Shown here piece by piece: positions 20,117 through 28,577 of a stretch of DNA of 64,000 bases. Position numbers and translations under genes: made by a program. Location: NCBI GenBank assembly GCA_963205295.1, contig CAUJIY010000013.1, forward strand, positions 1 through 64,000, written 5' to 3'. Numbering within the stretch: position 1 is the first letter of the stretch; each line of letters opens with the position of its first letter. A model generated the notes under the pieces. The model was not told the DNA's origin and did not search any database. It saw nothing but the letters and a program-made list of their open reading frames with translations. The DNA comes from Pseudomonadota bacterium (GTDB lineage: Bacteria > Pseudomonadota > Gammaproteobacteria > Steroidobacterales > GCA-2729495).

Positions 20117-21766
20117 TTATTCCCCGGGCACCGTGGATGGTTTCGCCGGCGCCGTGAACCACTGGCTCTTCGGCACGACCTTCGGGCCTGCGGGATCGCC
20201 CTCGTAGGCCGGGGTCATGATCTGCACCCCGAACTCGTTGAACACGTCAAGGATGTTCTGGTGCAGCTCGGAGTAGGCGGCCGGCAACCGCTCTGCCACC
20301 GCCTTGTGCACATTGAGCTGATACACCACGGCAAAGTCGCCGAGCCGGCGCTGCCAGACGAAAGGTGCGGGATCCGCCAGCAGGCCGGAGGTACGCCGCG
20401 CAGCCTCTTCCAGCATGGCATGGACCTGGCGCCAGGGCACCTCGTAGCCGATGCCAACCTCGGCCTGCAGGATCAGCCCCTGCTGGCGGGCAAGCACCGT
20501 GAAATTCGTGACGCTCGAATTCATGATGGTCGAGTTCGGGATCGTCACCTCCTCGTTGCGGATGGTGCACACACGGGTCGTGAGCAGGCGGACCTGCGTC
20601 ACCTGCCCGACGATCTCCCCAACCTGGATCAGGTCGCCAATCCGGAACACGCGTCCAAAGGTGATGAAATAGCCAGCGATGAGGTTGGCGACGGACGACG
20701 AGGCACCGAGCGACAACATCAGGCCGGCCAATACCGACAGCCCGCGCAGCGCCTCCGAACCAGACCCCGGCAGGTACGGATAGGCCATCACCAGGGCGAT
20801 GGCGAGCCCCAGGGCACGCACGATCCTGTAGACCGGCAGCGCCCATTCCGGTTCGAAGTGCAGCAGCCGCACGCGCCCCCGCTCTACGCCATCGAAGTAA
20901 AGCCGCAGCATGCGCAGTCCGAAGCGCGTGACTAGGGCCAGCACCACCAGGAACAGCAGGTTCGGGATGTAGCCCGCGATGCGGAGCGCGATCGTCCCGA
21001 ACGACCCCAGTATCAGGTCGGCGAGATCGTCGCTGAGCCAGCTGGTCCACGGGAACTGGCCGAGGACAACGTGGACCCAGATCAGCGCGATCGCTGCAAA
21101 GGCCACGATCCGGACGCTGCGGACGGACCCGTGCATGGCCCGCAGCAGCGGCCCGACTTGCACGGCGTCACCGAGCTTTTCCGACAGCGACTCGATGCGC
21201 TCCCGGTAACGGCGCTCGAGCATCGCTTCGAGGCGCCTGAATGTGTATCCGAGCAGGAGGAGGATCCCGGCGCTGGCTGCAGTGGCGAGAATGGCCATGC
21301 CTGCACTCGCCAGCAAGCGTCTGGGCTCGCGTGCCGCACGATACAGGTCGATCGACTGCGCGATCTGGCGCCGGTGGGCTTCCGCTAGTATCTGCAAGGT
21401 GACCGACTCGATCTGCGCGTCGGCCTCGAAGACACTGACCAGCGACCGGTTACCGGCCCGGATGCTGAGGCCGAGCGGCTCCTGCACCACGATCAGGGAT
21501 TCACTGCTGACGCCGGGATCCTCCGCGGCCTCCCGGATCCGCTCCTCGATCGAACTGGCCCGGTCCCGGGCCGGCCGCGACGATGTGCCGCGGACAACGA
21601 ACAGCGTGCGACCGTCGACCCGGACGGGTGCCGTCTCGACGTCGGTGTCGTCCGGCTGCGCCGCCACGGCCGGGTGCATGGTCAGCCCGACGGCCACCAG
21701 CGCGAACATGATCGCGACAGCCACCGCCTGGCCGCGGCGAGGGATCCGCCTGGATACCTTGTTCAT
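20117..21766 (-). CDS. Large MscS-family mechanosensitive channel
   Basis: A 549-residue inner-membrane channel that would open on membrane tension during hypo-osmotic shock. A signal peptide (VAVAIMFALVAVGLTMHPAVAA) is followed by a periplasmic domain of about 120 residues, then four or five transmembrane helices. The MscS pore helix and beta domain follow (LMLSLGASSSVANLIAGYF, FRIGDLIQVGEIVGQV, TIPNSTIMNSSVTNF), then the alpha/beta cytoplasmic domain. ATG 21766 is chosen because upstream in-frame starts add an Arg-rich stretch unlike a signal sequence. It lies 91 bases downstream of a small MscS gene on the same strand. Confidence 0.88.
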   Translation of the reverse strand: MNKVSRRIPRRGQAVAVAIMFALVAVGLTMHPAVAAQPDDTDVETAPVRVDGRTLFVVRGTSSRPARDRASSIEERIREAAEDPGVSSESLIVVQEPLGLSIRAGNRSLVSVFEADAQIESVTLQILAEAHRRQIAQSIDLYRAAREPRRLLASAGMAILATAASAGILLLLGYTFRRLEAMLERRYRERIESLSEKLGDAVQVGPLLRAMHGSVRSVRIVAFAAIALIWVHVVLGQFPWTSWLSDDLADLILGSFGTIALRIAGYIPNLLFLVVLALVTRFGLRMLRLYFDGVERGRVRLLHFEPEWALPVYRIVRALGLAIALVMAYPYLPGSGSEALRGLSVLAGLMLSLGASSSVANLIAGYFITFGRVFRIGDLIQVGEIVGQVTQVRLLTTRVCTIRNEEVTIPNSTIMNSSVTNFTVLARQQGLILQAEVGIGYEVPWRQVHAMLEEAARRTSGLLADPAPFVWQRRLGDFAVVYQLNVHKAVAERLPAAYSELHQNILDVFNEFGVQIMTPAYEGDPAGPKVVPKSQWFTAPAKPSTVPGE

Positions 21767-21857
21767 CGCCGCCCCCATCCCTGTTTGTGAACGCCGGGCG
21801 AACCTTTGCGGAAACGTCGATCCGGAAACCGGACCCACGGCTGCGGCCCGCCTGGAT

Positions 21858-22670
21858 TCAGCCCGACTGCGCCCTGACGATCTGCGTCGGCGTCGGCGCG
21901 GGCCAGCCTGCCTCACGACAGACCTGCACGATGGCTTCGTTGGTGTCGAAATACACCTGCCAGTAGTGGTCGGTGTGCGTGTATGGACGTACCGCGATCA
22001 CCGGCCCGACCAGGTTCATGTCGAGCAGATTCACTTCCGGCGCTGGTGTGGCCGCGACGTTCGGGATGCGTGCCACGGCAGCGCGCAGCCGGTTCACGGC
22101 ATCCCTGGGGTCCACGCCTCCCGCCAGTTGTGCCGTGCGCTCGACGCGCCGCACCGGCAGCGCCGAGTAGTTCTGGATCACGTCGGCGAAGATCTTGCCG
22201 TTGCCCACCACCGTCAGCACGTTGTCCGACGTGATCAGCGTCGTACCGAACAGGCCGAGCTCGTGCACCACGCCGGTTATGCCAGCGACCGTCACCAGGT
22301 CACCGATCTTGAACGGACGCAGGACCAGCATGAAGGCGCCAGCAGCGAAATTGCCGAGCATCCCGCTCCAGGCTGCGCCGATCGCCACACCCGCACCCGC
22401 GAGAAGGGCCGCAAACGAGGTGGTCTCGATGCCGAAGTAGCCGAGGATGCCGATGACCAGCGCGATATTCAGGACCACGCCGACCACCGAGCCGAGATAC
22501 TTCACCAGCATCGCGTCGACAGCTGTGCGTTTCATCGCCGCCTGCATCGCCATCGTGATGCGCCCGATGAGCCAGCGGCCGATGATCCAGAACGCCAGCG
22601 CTGCCAGGATCTTCAGACCCAGGGCCGTGGCGGTCGTCTTCACCAGGGTCATGATCGATTCGATTTCCAT
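21858..22670 (-). CDS. mscS: Small-conductance mechanosensitive channel MscS
   Basis: A 270-residue protein close to E. coli MscS (286). Three transmembrane helices occupy about residues 15-115. TM3 is the Gly/Ala-rich pore helix LLAGAGVAIGAAWSGMLGNF, followed by RPFKIGDLVTVAGITGVV of the beta domain and the alpha/beta vestibule. The start ATG has AGGA eight bases upstream. It is followed by the larger MscS paralogue, so two tension thresholds may be encoded in tandem. Confidence 0.93.
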   Translation of the reverse strand: MEIESIMTLVKTTATALGLKILAALAFWIIGRWLIGRITMAMQAAMKRTAVDAMLVKYLGSVVGVVLNIALVIGILGYFGIETTSFAALLAGAGVAIGAAWSGMLGNFAAGAFMLVLRPFKIGDLVTVAGITGVVHELGLFGTTLITSDNVLTVVGNGKIFADVIQNYSALPVRRVERTAQLAGGVDPRDAVNRLRAAVARIPNVAATPAPEVNLLDMNLVGPVIAVRPYTHTDHYWQVYFDTNEAIVQVCREAGWPAPTPTQIVRAQSG

Positions 22671-22740
22671 GGTGCAATCCTCACAGAAGTCAGCACTTCA
22701 CCCGGGACCAGCACGGCGCAGTGACGCCGGCCACGACTGC

Positions 22741-23604
22741 CTACCGATGCGCCGCGATATGCGCCCGCACCGGTGCGGCGAGCGCCGGATCTTCGAGCGC
22801 GAAGTCGACGATGGCTTCGATGTAACCGAGCTTGCTGCCGCAGTCGTAGCGGCGTCCCTCGAAGCGGAATGCGTGGACGGGTTCGCGCTGCAACAGCGCC
22901 GCGATGCCGTCGGTGAGCTGGATCTCGCCGCCGGCGCCGCGGCCGGTCTGCTCGAGCAGGTCGAAGATGGTGCTGGTCAGCAGATAGCGTCCGACCACGG
23001 CCAGCGTGGACGGGGCCCTGCTCGGCTGCGGCTTCTCGACGATCTGGCGCAGGCGTGAAGCGGTGTCGACGTCGACGATGCCGTAACTGCTGGTCTTCTC
23101 CTGCGGCACGTTCTCCACGGCGAGCACGCTGGCACCGGTTGCTTCGTACTGCGCACGCATCTGCGCGAGCGCGCCGACCGGGGCACGGATGAGGTCGTCG
23201 GGCAGGTGCACGTAAAACGGCTCGTCGCCGACCGCCGGGCGCGCACAGAGCACGGCATGGCCGAGACCGAGTGGTTCACCCTGGCGGATGTACACGCAGG
23301 AGACGCCGGCCGGCAGGATCCCGCGCACGACGTCGAGCAGGTCGTGCTTGCCGGTGACCTCGAGAGCGCGCTCGAGCTCCGGATCACGGTCGAAGTGGTC
23401 CTCGATCGAGCGCTTGGTGCTGCCGGTGATGAACACCAGGCGCGTGGCCCCGGCGGCGATCGCCTCCTCGACCGCATACTGGATGAGGGGCTTGTCGACG
23501 ATCGGCAACATTTCCTTCGGCATCGCCTTGGTGGCCGGCAGGAAGCGCGTGCCGCGGCCGGCGACGGGAAATACGGCGGTGCGGACGGGTTTGCGGGAAG
23601 CCAT
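22741..23604 (-). CDS. galU: UTP-glucose-1-phosphate uridylyltransferase
   Basis: A 287-residue nucleotidyltransferase that makes UDP-glucose from UTP and glucose-1-phosphate for polysaccharide and lipopolysaccharide synthesis. The start [16 protein letters not shown] leads into the nucleotide loop [20 protein letters not shown]. Further conserved pieces are [30 protein letters not shown] and [12 protein letters not shown]. The reading frame stays open upstream, but homologues begin at 23604. Confidence 0.95.
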   Translation of the reverse strand: MASRKPVRTAVFPVAGRGTRFLPATKAMPKEMLPIVDKPLIQYAVEEAIAAGATRLVFITGSTKRSIEDHFDRDPELERALEVTGKHDLLDVVRGILPAGVSCVYIRQGEPLGLGHAVLCARPAVGDEPFYVHLPDDLIRAPVGALAQMRAQYEATGASVLAVENVPQEKTSSYGIVDVDTASRLRQIVEKPQPSRAPSTLAVVGRYLLTSTIFDLLEQTGRGAGGEIQLTDGIAALLQREPVHAFRFEGRRYDCGSKLGYIEAIVDFALEDPALAAPVRAHIAAHR

Positions 23605-23680
23605 GAGCGGGTGCCTGTCGACTGTTGCGCCCGCAGTGTAGCCAAATTGCCGCGGCCTTGTCCCGCCGCCGCGAGGGGAT

Positions 23681-23720
23681 GCAGGCGGGCGACGCGCCCC
23701 GACGCGTGCCACCCGCCTGC
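23681..23720. repeat. Long inverted repeat between comEA-like gene and galU
   Basis: GCAGGCGGG (23681-23689) is repeated in inverted form as CCCGCCTGC (23712-23720). GACGCG and CGCGTC-like pieces in the loop can extend the stem. It lies just downstream of the comEA-like stop codon on the minus strand, so it may mark the 3' end of that transcript. No T tract follows. Confidence 0.4.
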
Positions 23721-23736
23721 CGCCGGTGGCTGCCGG

Positions 23737-24003
23737 CTATTTGCCCGGGTCGCGGACCTGCAGGTTGCCCTTGTTCTTCTCGAGCACCTGCGGGCCGATG
23801 CCCTTGACGTTGAGCATCTCGTCCACGGAGCGGAACTTGCCGTTGCGCTCGCGGTACTCGACGATCGCTTTCGCGCGTGACAGGCCGATGCCATCGAGTT
23901 CGCGCGCCAGTGTCGGCGCATCCGCACTGTTGAGATCGACAGGCCCGGCGAGGGCCGCCATGGGCCCGAGCAGGGCCAGCAGCAGGGCAATGCGATGAGA
24001 CAT
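23737..24003 (-). CDS. ComEA-like helix-hairpin-helix protein
   Basis: An 88-residue exported protein. A signal peptide (MSHRIALLLALLGPMAALAG) precedes one helix-hairpin-helix pair, VDLNSADAPTLARELDGIGL and MLNVKGIGPQVLEKNKGNL. This matches the short periplasmic ComEA family that binds double-stranded DNA during natural transformation. Many non-competent gammaproteobacteria also carry such a protein, so competence is not proven. ATG 24003 has AGGAGT five bases upstream, favouring it over the ATG at 24021. It lies downstream of lapB. Confidence 0.85.
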   Translation of the reverse strand: MSHRIALLLALLGPMAALAGPVDLNSADAPTLARELDGIGLSRAKAIVEYRERNGKFRSVDEMLNVKGIGPQVLEKNKGNLQVRDPGK

Positions 24004-24036
24004 GGGGACTCCTTTGACCATCAGGGATCGAAACCG

Positions 24037-24055
24037 CCCGCCCGCAGCGGGCGGG
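24037..24055 (-). terminator. GC-rich hairpin after lapB
   Basis: CCCGCCC (24037-24043) and GGGCGGG (24049-24055) form a strong stem with loop GCAGC, extendable by two more pairs. It lies in the 126-base gap between the lapB stop and the comEA-like gene. Only GGTTT follows on the minus strand, so termination would be weak or factor-assisted. Confidence 0.35.
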
Positions 24056-24129
24056 TGACGATGATCCTAGGCCGCGGGTCCCCGGCGCCGACAGCGCCGA
24101 AAGGCACCGGAATCGCTGGAAAGGCGTGC

Positions 24130-25314
24130 TCAGCGGTCGCCGGATTCGAACGCGAGGCGCACGCGCGGGCGCACGGTGTCCCAGGCGCCGCAACCCGGGC
24201 ACTGCCACTGCAGGGCGGCACTCGAATAGCCACATTCCAGGCAGCGATAGGCGCGTCCCGAGGTTGCCATAGCGCGCAGCGCGCCGCGCACGCGCTCGAG
24301 GGCCTGCGCACGCTCGGCCTCGGGCGCCTGCGCCAGGCGCTCGCCGTCGACCAGCACACGCAGCGTCGGATCGGCACCGACGAATTCCCACAGGCAGCGG
24401 ATGGCCAGCGGGTCACGGATGCGCGGTTCCATCATCGTCGCGAAAGCGACCAGACGCGCCACCTGCGGCCCCTGCCGCAGCACGCGCTCGAGGAAGCGCG
24501 CGAACTCGGCCTCCTGCCCGGCGGCAGCGGCAGCCGCCGACAAGCGCGGCAGGATGTCGACCAGCAGCGACGGCTCGCGCTCCGCGGCGCGCGCATAGCA
24601 GACGATGGCGCGGTCGTGATCGCCGGCATCGGCCGCCACGGCCGCCCGCAGCAGCAGCACGCGTACGCTGTCCGGGCGGTCCTGCTCAGCGCGGTCGAGC
24701 CAGCGCAGCGCGCCGTCGAGATCACGGCCCTGGCGCGCCTGCTCGGCGAGTTCGCAGCAGTAATGCGTGACACGGCCGGAACCGGCAGCGCCGCGGTCGG
24801 CGGCCTCGAGTTCGGCGTACAACTCGATGGCGCGCTCCCACTCGCGGGTGAGCTCGGCGAGGCGGATCAGCCGGCGCAGCGCATCCACGCCCTGGCGTGG
24901 CGAGGTGCGCAGCTCGCCGAGCAGCGCCTCGGCGCGGTCGAACAGGCCGGCACTGAGGTAATCCTCGGCCAGCGCGAACTGCGCCTTCTCGCGCTCGGCA
25001 CGCTTCAGGTTCGGCCGCTCCATGAGATCGCGGTGCACGCGGATGGCGCGCTCCACCTCGCCGCGGCGGCGGAACAGCTGGCCGAGCGCGAAATGCGTCT
25101 CCACCGTGTCGTCGTCGAGCTCGCCGGCGCCGGTCAGCGCCTCGAGGGCCCGGTCGGGCTGCTCCTTGAGGAGGAACTTGAGGCCGCGCACGTAGTCGAG
25201 GCCGGACGGCGCACGTTCGTCCTCGTCGATCTGTCCGAGACGGGCGAATACGTAACCCAGCGCTGCCGCGATGAACAGCAGCCCGGCGAAGAAAAAAGCG
25301 GCTTCAGTCGGCAT
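24130..25314 (-). CDS. lapB: Lipopolysaccharide assembly protein LapB
   Basis: A 394-residue inner-membrane-anchored TPR protein (YciM). It brings LpxC to FtsH for degradation and so balances LPS against phospholipid. An N-terminal membrane helix (TEAAFFFAGLLFIAAALGYV) is followed by about nine TPR repeats. The C-terminal rubredoxin-like metal site has two CxxC pairs (YRCLECGY and WQCPGCGAW). The start at 25314 aligns with E. coli LapB (389 residues). Its first 11 bases overlap lapA, so the two are translationally coupled. Confidence 0.94.
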   Translation of the reverse strand: MPTEAAFFFAGLLFIAAALGYVFARLGQIDEDERAPSGLDYVRGLKFLLKEQPDRALEALTGAGELDDDTVETHFALGQLFRRRGEVERAIRVHRDLMERPNLKRAEREKAQFALAEDYLSAGLFDRAEALLGELRTSPRQGVDALRRLIRLAELTREWERAIELYAELEAADRGAAGSGRVTHYCCELAEQARQGRDLDGALRWLDRAEQDRPDSVRVLLLRAAVAADAGDHDRAIVCYARAAEREPSLLVDILPRLSAAAAAAGQEAEFARFLERVLRQGPQVARLVAFATMMEPRIRDPLAIRCLWEFVGADPTLRVLVDGERLAQAPEAERAQALERVRGALRAMATSGRAYRCLECGYSSAALQWQCPGCGAWDTVRPRVRLAFESGDR

Positions 25315-25600
25315 GCGCGGCCGGCAGACTGCGCAGGGCGTGGACCTCGGCCTCCGCAAGGCGCAGCGCATTGCGCAGGCGGCGGCGGTCAAAATACAGG
25401 CGCATCATGACGACGCCGAGGCAGAGCAGGCCGAACAGCCAGCCCAGGCCGAAGGCAACCGCGAGCGCCACGGCCTTGGGCGCGGTGATCTCGGCGATGC
25501 CGAGGTCGACACCGATCGGACCCGGGTTGAGCGCGGTGAACAGCAGCGCCATCGCGAGGACAGCGAACAGCACCACCGGGAGTACGATCCTGCCTGCCAT
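25304..25600 (-). CDS. lapA: LapA-family (DUF1049) membrane protein
   Basis: A 98-residue protein with two transmembrane helices (LPVVLFAVLAMALLFTALNP and AVALAVAFGLGWLFGLLCLG) and a basic cytoplasmic helix (MMRLYFDRRRLRNALRLAEA). This is the YciS/LapA topology; LapA acts with LapB in LPS assembly. It overlaps lapB by 11 bases and follows ihfB by about 100 bases, the order seen in E. coli and Pseudomonas. Confidence 0.9.
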   Translation of the reverse strand: MAGRIVLPVVLFAVLAMALLFTALNPGPIGVDLGIAEITAPKAVALAVAFGLGWLFGLLCLGVVMMRLYFDRRRLRNALRLAEAEVHALRSLPAAHAD

Positions 25601-25701
25601 CCGGGAACCTGCCGTCGCGTGGCGCCAGCACCACAGCCGAAATTGTACGTCAACGCCGCAGGAATTTTGCGGTGCGCGCTATCCGCGCCGTCGCCGCAGC
25701 A

Positions 25702-26004
25702 TCACTCCTTGATGGGAAGCTTACGGTTCTCGTTGACCCGGTCGCGCAGGTCCTTGCCAGGTTTGAAGTGCGGCACGTACTTGCCGGCAAGCGCCACAGC
25801 CTCGCCGGTCTTGGGATTGCGCCCGAGGCGCGGGGGACGGAAGTGCAGCGAGAAGCCACCGAAGCCGCGGATCTCGATGCGCTCGCCGGCGGCAAGCGCA
25901 TTGCTCATCAGCTCCAGCAGGTGCTTGACGGCAAGCTCGACGTCCTTCGCCGGAAGGTGCTTCTGCTTGCGCGACAGCAGCTCGATCAGCTCAGACTTCG
26001 TCAT
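25702..26004 (-). CDS. ihfB: Integration host factor beta subunit
   Basis: The 100-residue partner of IhfA. The sequence [20 protein letters not shown], the core [17 protein letters not shown] and the arm [19 protein letters not shown] match IHF beta closely. ATG 26004 gives the family N-terminus. An in-frame TTG at 26010 is also possible: GGAG lies seven bases before the TTG but thirteen before the ATG, so two extra residues (Met-Ala) may be present. It follows rpsA, the usual order. Confidence 0.96.
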   Translation of the reverse strand: MTKSELIELLSRKQKHLPAKDVELAVKHLLELMSNALAAGERIEIRGFGGFSLHFRPPRLGRNPKTGEAVALAGKYVPHFKPGKDLRDRVNENRKLPIKE

Positions 26005-26087
26005 GGCCAAGGCCGTACTCCCCAGTTCCCCGTAGGCCCCGCAGGCGCCCCTGCGCCCGGTGCCCGCACCCTGCGGCGCAGCCCCCG

Positions 26088-27767
26088 TCAGCCCTCACCG
26101 CCGCCGGCGATGCGCTCCTTCAGCAGATCACCCAGCGTCGTTCCGGACGTGGTGTCGGAGCTGCGATAGGTCTCCATCGCCTCGGCCTCCTCGTGGGCCT
26201 CCTTGGCCTTGATGGACAGCGAGACGACCCGGTTCTTGCGGTCGAGGCCGGTGAATTTGGCCTCGACCACGTCGCCGACCTTGAGCACTGCACGGGCGTC
26301 CTCTACACGATCGCGCGACAGCTCGCTCGCGCGCAGCTGCCCGATGATGCCGCCACCCAGGTCCACCAGCGCGCCGCGGGCATCGACCTCGGTGACCGCA
26401 CCCTGGACGATGCTGCCCTTCGGATGCTCGGCCATGAAGCTCGAGAGCGGGTCGTTGTCGAGTTGCTTGACGCCGAGGGATATGCGCTCGCGCTCCGGGT
26501 CGATGGTGAGCACCACGGCATCGACGTCCTCGCCCTTCTTGTACTTGCGCACCGCTTCCTCGCCGGGCACGTCCCAGGAGAGGTCCGAGAGATGCACCAG
26601 GCCGTCGATCCCGCCCGGCAGGCCGATGAACATGCCGAAGTCGGTGATCGACTTGATCTTGCCGCTGACGCGGTCGCCCTTGTTGAAGCTGTTGGCGAAC
26701 TCCGACCAGGGGTTGGGCTTGCACTGCTTGATGCCAAGGGAGATGCGGCGACGGTCCTCGTCGATGTCGAGCACCATGACCTCGACCTCGTCGCCGATCT
26801 GCACGACCTTCGAGGGATTGACGTTCTTGTTGGTCCAGTCCATCTCCGAGACGTGCACCAGGCCCTCGACACCTTCCTCGATTTCGACGAAGCAGCCGTA
26901 GTCGGCAATGTTGGTGACCTTGCCGAACAGGCGGGCGTTCGCCGGATAGCGGCGCGAGATCGCCTCCCAGGGATCGGCGCCGAGCTGCTTCATGCCGAGC
27001 GAGACACGGTTCTTCTCGCGGTCGAAGCGCAGGATCTTGACGTTGATCTCGTCGCCGACGTTGACCGCCTCGGAGGGGTGCTTGACCCGCTTCCAGGCCA
27101 TGTCGGTGATGTGCAGCAGCCCGTCGATGCCGCCGAGATCGACGAAGGCGCCGTAGTCGGTGAGGTTCTTGACGATGCCGCGCACCGTGCTGCCTTCCTG
27201 CAGCGACGCCAGCATGGCCTCGCGCTCGGAGCTGTACTCCTGTTCTACCACCGCGCGGCGCGATACGACCACGTTGTTGCGACGCCGGTCGAGCTTGATC
27301 ACCTTGAACTCGAGTTCCTTGCCCTCGAGGTAGGAGGGATCGCGCACCGGGCGCACGTCGACCAGCGAACCGGGCAGGAAGGCGCGCACGTAGTCGACGT
27401 CGACGGTGAAGCCGCCCTTGACGCGGCCGCTGATCACACCCTTGACAATCTTGCTGTTCTCGAAAGCGTCCTCGAGCTGCTCCCAGGTGCGGGCGCGCTT
27501 GGCGCGCTCACGCGACAGACGCGTCTCGCCGTGGCCGTCCTCGACCGAGTCGAGCGCCACTTCGACGTGGTCGCCGATCCGGACCTCGATCTCGCCGCGC
27601 TCGTTGCGGAACTGGCTGGCGGGGATGACAGCTTCGGACTTCAGTCCGGCGCTGACGACCACGACCTCGGAGGAGACATCGACGACCCGTCCAGTGAGGA
27701 TGGTCCCGGGGCGGATCCGGCTGCTGGCAAGGCTCTGCTCGAAGAGTTCGGCGAAAGATTCAGTCAT
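26088..27767 (-). CDS. rpsA: 30S ribosomal protein S1
   Basis: A 559-residue mRNA-binding ribosomal protein with six S1 (OB-fold) repeats starting near residues 21, 105, 192, 277, 364 and 451. The first two anchor it to the 30S subunit; the later ones bind mRNA. Typical repeat wording is [20 protein letters not shown] and [20 protein letters not shown]. It starts [13 protein letters not shown]. The leader has only GGAAAAG as a ribosome site and a perfect hairpin directly upstream, consistent with the unusual, autoregulated rpsA initiation region known in gammaproteobacteria. Confidence 0.98.
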   Translation of the reverse strand: MTESFAELFEQSLASSRIRPGTILTGRVVDVSSEVVVVSAGLKSEAVIPASQFRNERGEIEVRIGDHVEVALDSVEDGHGETRLSRERAKRARTWEQLEDAFENSKIVKGVISGRVKGGFTVDVDYVRAFLPGSLVDVRPVRDPSYLEGKELEFKVIKLDRRRNNVVVSRRAVVEQEYSSEREAMLASLQEGSTVRGIVKNLTDYGAFVDLGGIDGLLHITDMAWKRVKHPSEAVNVGDEINVKILRFDREKNRVSLGMKQLGADPWEAISRRYPANARLFGKVTNIADYGCFVEIEEGVEGLVHVSEMDWTNKNVNPSKVVQIGDEVEVMVLDIDEDRRRISLGIKQCKPNPWSEFANSFNKGDRVSGKIKSITDFGMFIGLPGGIDGLVHLSDLSWDVPGEEAVRKYKKGEDVDAVVLTIDPERERISLGVKQLDNDPLSSFMAEHPKGSIVQGAVTEVDARGALVDLGGGIIGQLRASELSRDRVEDARAVLKVGDVVEAKFTGLDRKNRVVSLSIKAKEAHEEAEAMETYRSSDTTSGTTLGDLLKERIAGGGEG

Positions 27768-27799
27768 TTCTGCTTTTCCGCCATCGCCTGAGCGATGGC
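27768..27799 (-). promoter_or_regulatory. Hairpin in rpsA leader next to a degenerate ribosome site
   Basis: On the minus strand GCCATCGC-TCAG-GCGATGGC (27799-27780) is a perfect 8-bp stem with a 4-base loop. It ends 12 bases before the rpsA ATG; those bases contain only GGAAAAG. In E. coli, rpsA translation depends on leader hairpins rather than a strong Shine-Dalgarno and is repressed by S1. Confidence 0.6.
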
Positions 27800-27860
27800 A
27801 CTTCGGTTGTCGCAGCGCGAGCCATCGGCCCTGCTGCGGTGGTCGATCCGGTCGCGCTCG

Positions 27861-28577
27861 TTACGCTTCCGGTCCTTCCCGGCGCGCCAGCCCGGGATAT
27901 GCCTCGTCGGCCCAGTCGAGCACCTGGACGACCACCGCGGCGATGCCGAGGCCGGTACTGTCGAGGATGCGCGCGTCCGGGCTGGGACGAAGCGGCGCGA
28001 CGGCGCGCTCCGCATCTCGGCGATCGCGCTCCGCCATGTCCTTGGAAAGGGCCGGCAGGTTAACATCAATACCCTTCTGCTTCAACTGCTTATATCGCCT
28101 GAGGGCGCGTTCCTCGACGCTGGCCGTCAGGAAGACCTTGAGCCTGGCGTCCGGGAAGATCACCGAGCCCATGTCCCTGCCGTCGGCAACCAGGCCCGGC
28201 AGGCGGCGGAACGCCCGCTGGCGTCCGACCAGCGCCGCGCGTACGGCTGGTACTGCGGCGACCAGCGAGGCCGCGCGCCCGGCCGTCTCGTTGCGAAGTT
28301 CCGCGGTGACGTCCACGCCGGCGAGAAGCGTGCGGCCCTCCTCCCCGCCCAGTGGATCGAATACCACGTCGAGCCCGTGCGCGACTCCGGCCAGCGTCCC
28401 GCCATCATCGAGCGCCACTCCCTGCCGGGTCGCGGCCAGGCCGACCAGCCGGTACAACGCCCCGCTGTCGAGCATGTGCCAGCCCAGGGCGCGGGCGACG
28501 GCGCGGGCGATGGTGCCCTTGCCCGAGCCCCCGGGACCGTCGATGGCAACGACCGGCACCTCAGCCGGGCCGGTCAT
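27861..28577 (-). CDS. cmk: Cytidylate kinase
   Basis: A 238-residue nucleoside monophosphate kinase that phosphorylates CMP and dCMP. The P-loop is AIDGPGGSGKGTIARAVA, followed by HMLDSGALYRLVGL. The CMP-binding insert has GRDMGSVIFPDARLKVFLTA, and the lid has RRDAERAVAPLRPSPDA. A strong ribosome site (GGGAGGAGG) lies six to seven bases upstream inside aroA, with which it overlaps by 17 bases. rpsA follows after 93 bases, as in E. coli and Pseudomonas. Confidence 0.96.
   Translation of the reverse strand: MTGPAEVPVVAIDGPGGSGKGTIARAVARALGWHMLDSGALYRLVGLAATRQGVALDDGGTLAGVAHGLDVVFDPLGGEEGRTLLAGVDVTAELRNETAGRAASLVAAVPAVRAALVGRQRAFRRLPGLVADGRDMGSVIFPDARLKVFLTASVEERALRRYKQLKQKGIDVNLPALSKDMAERDRRDAERAVAPLRPSPDARILDSTGLGIAAVVVQVLDWADEAYPGLARREGPEA

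Noticed and set aside
26011-26087. CGCAGG/CCTGCG hairpin between rpsA and ihfB as a terminator
   Set aside because: Only 6 bp with no T tract; such stems are common by chance in this GC-rich sequence.
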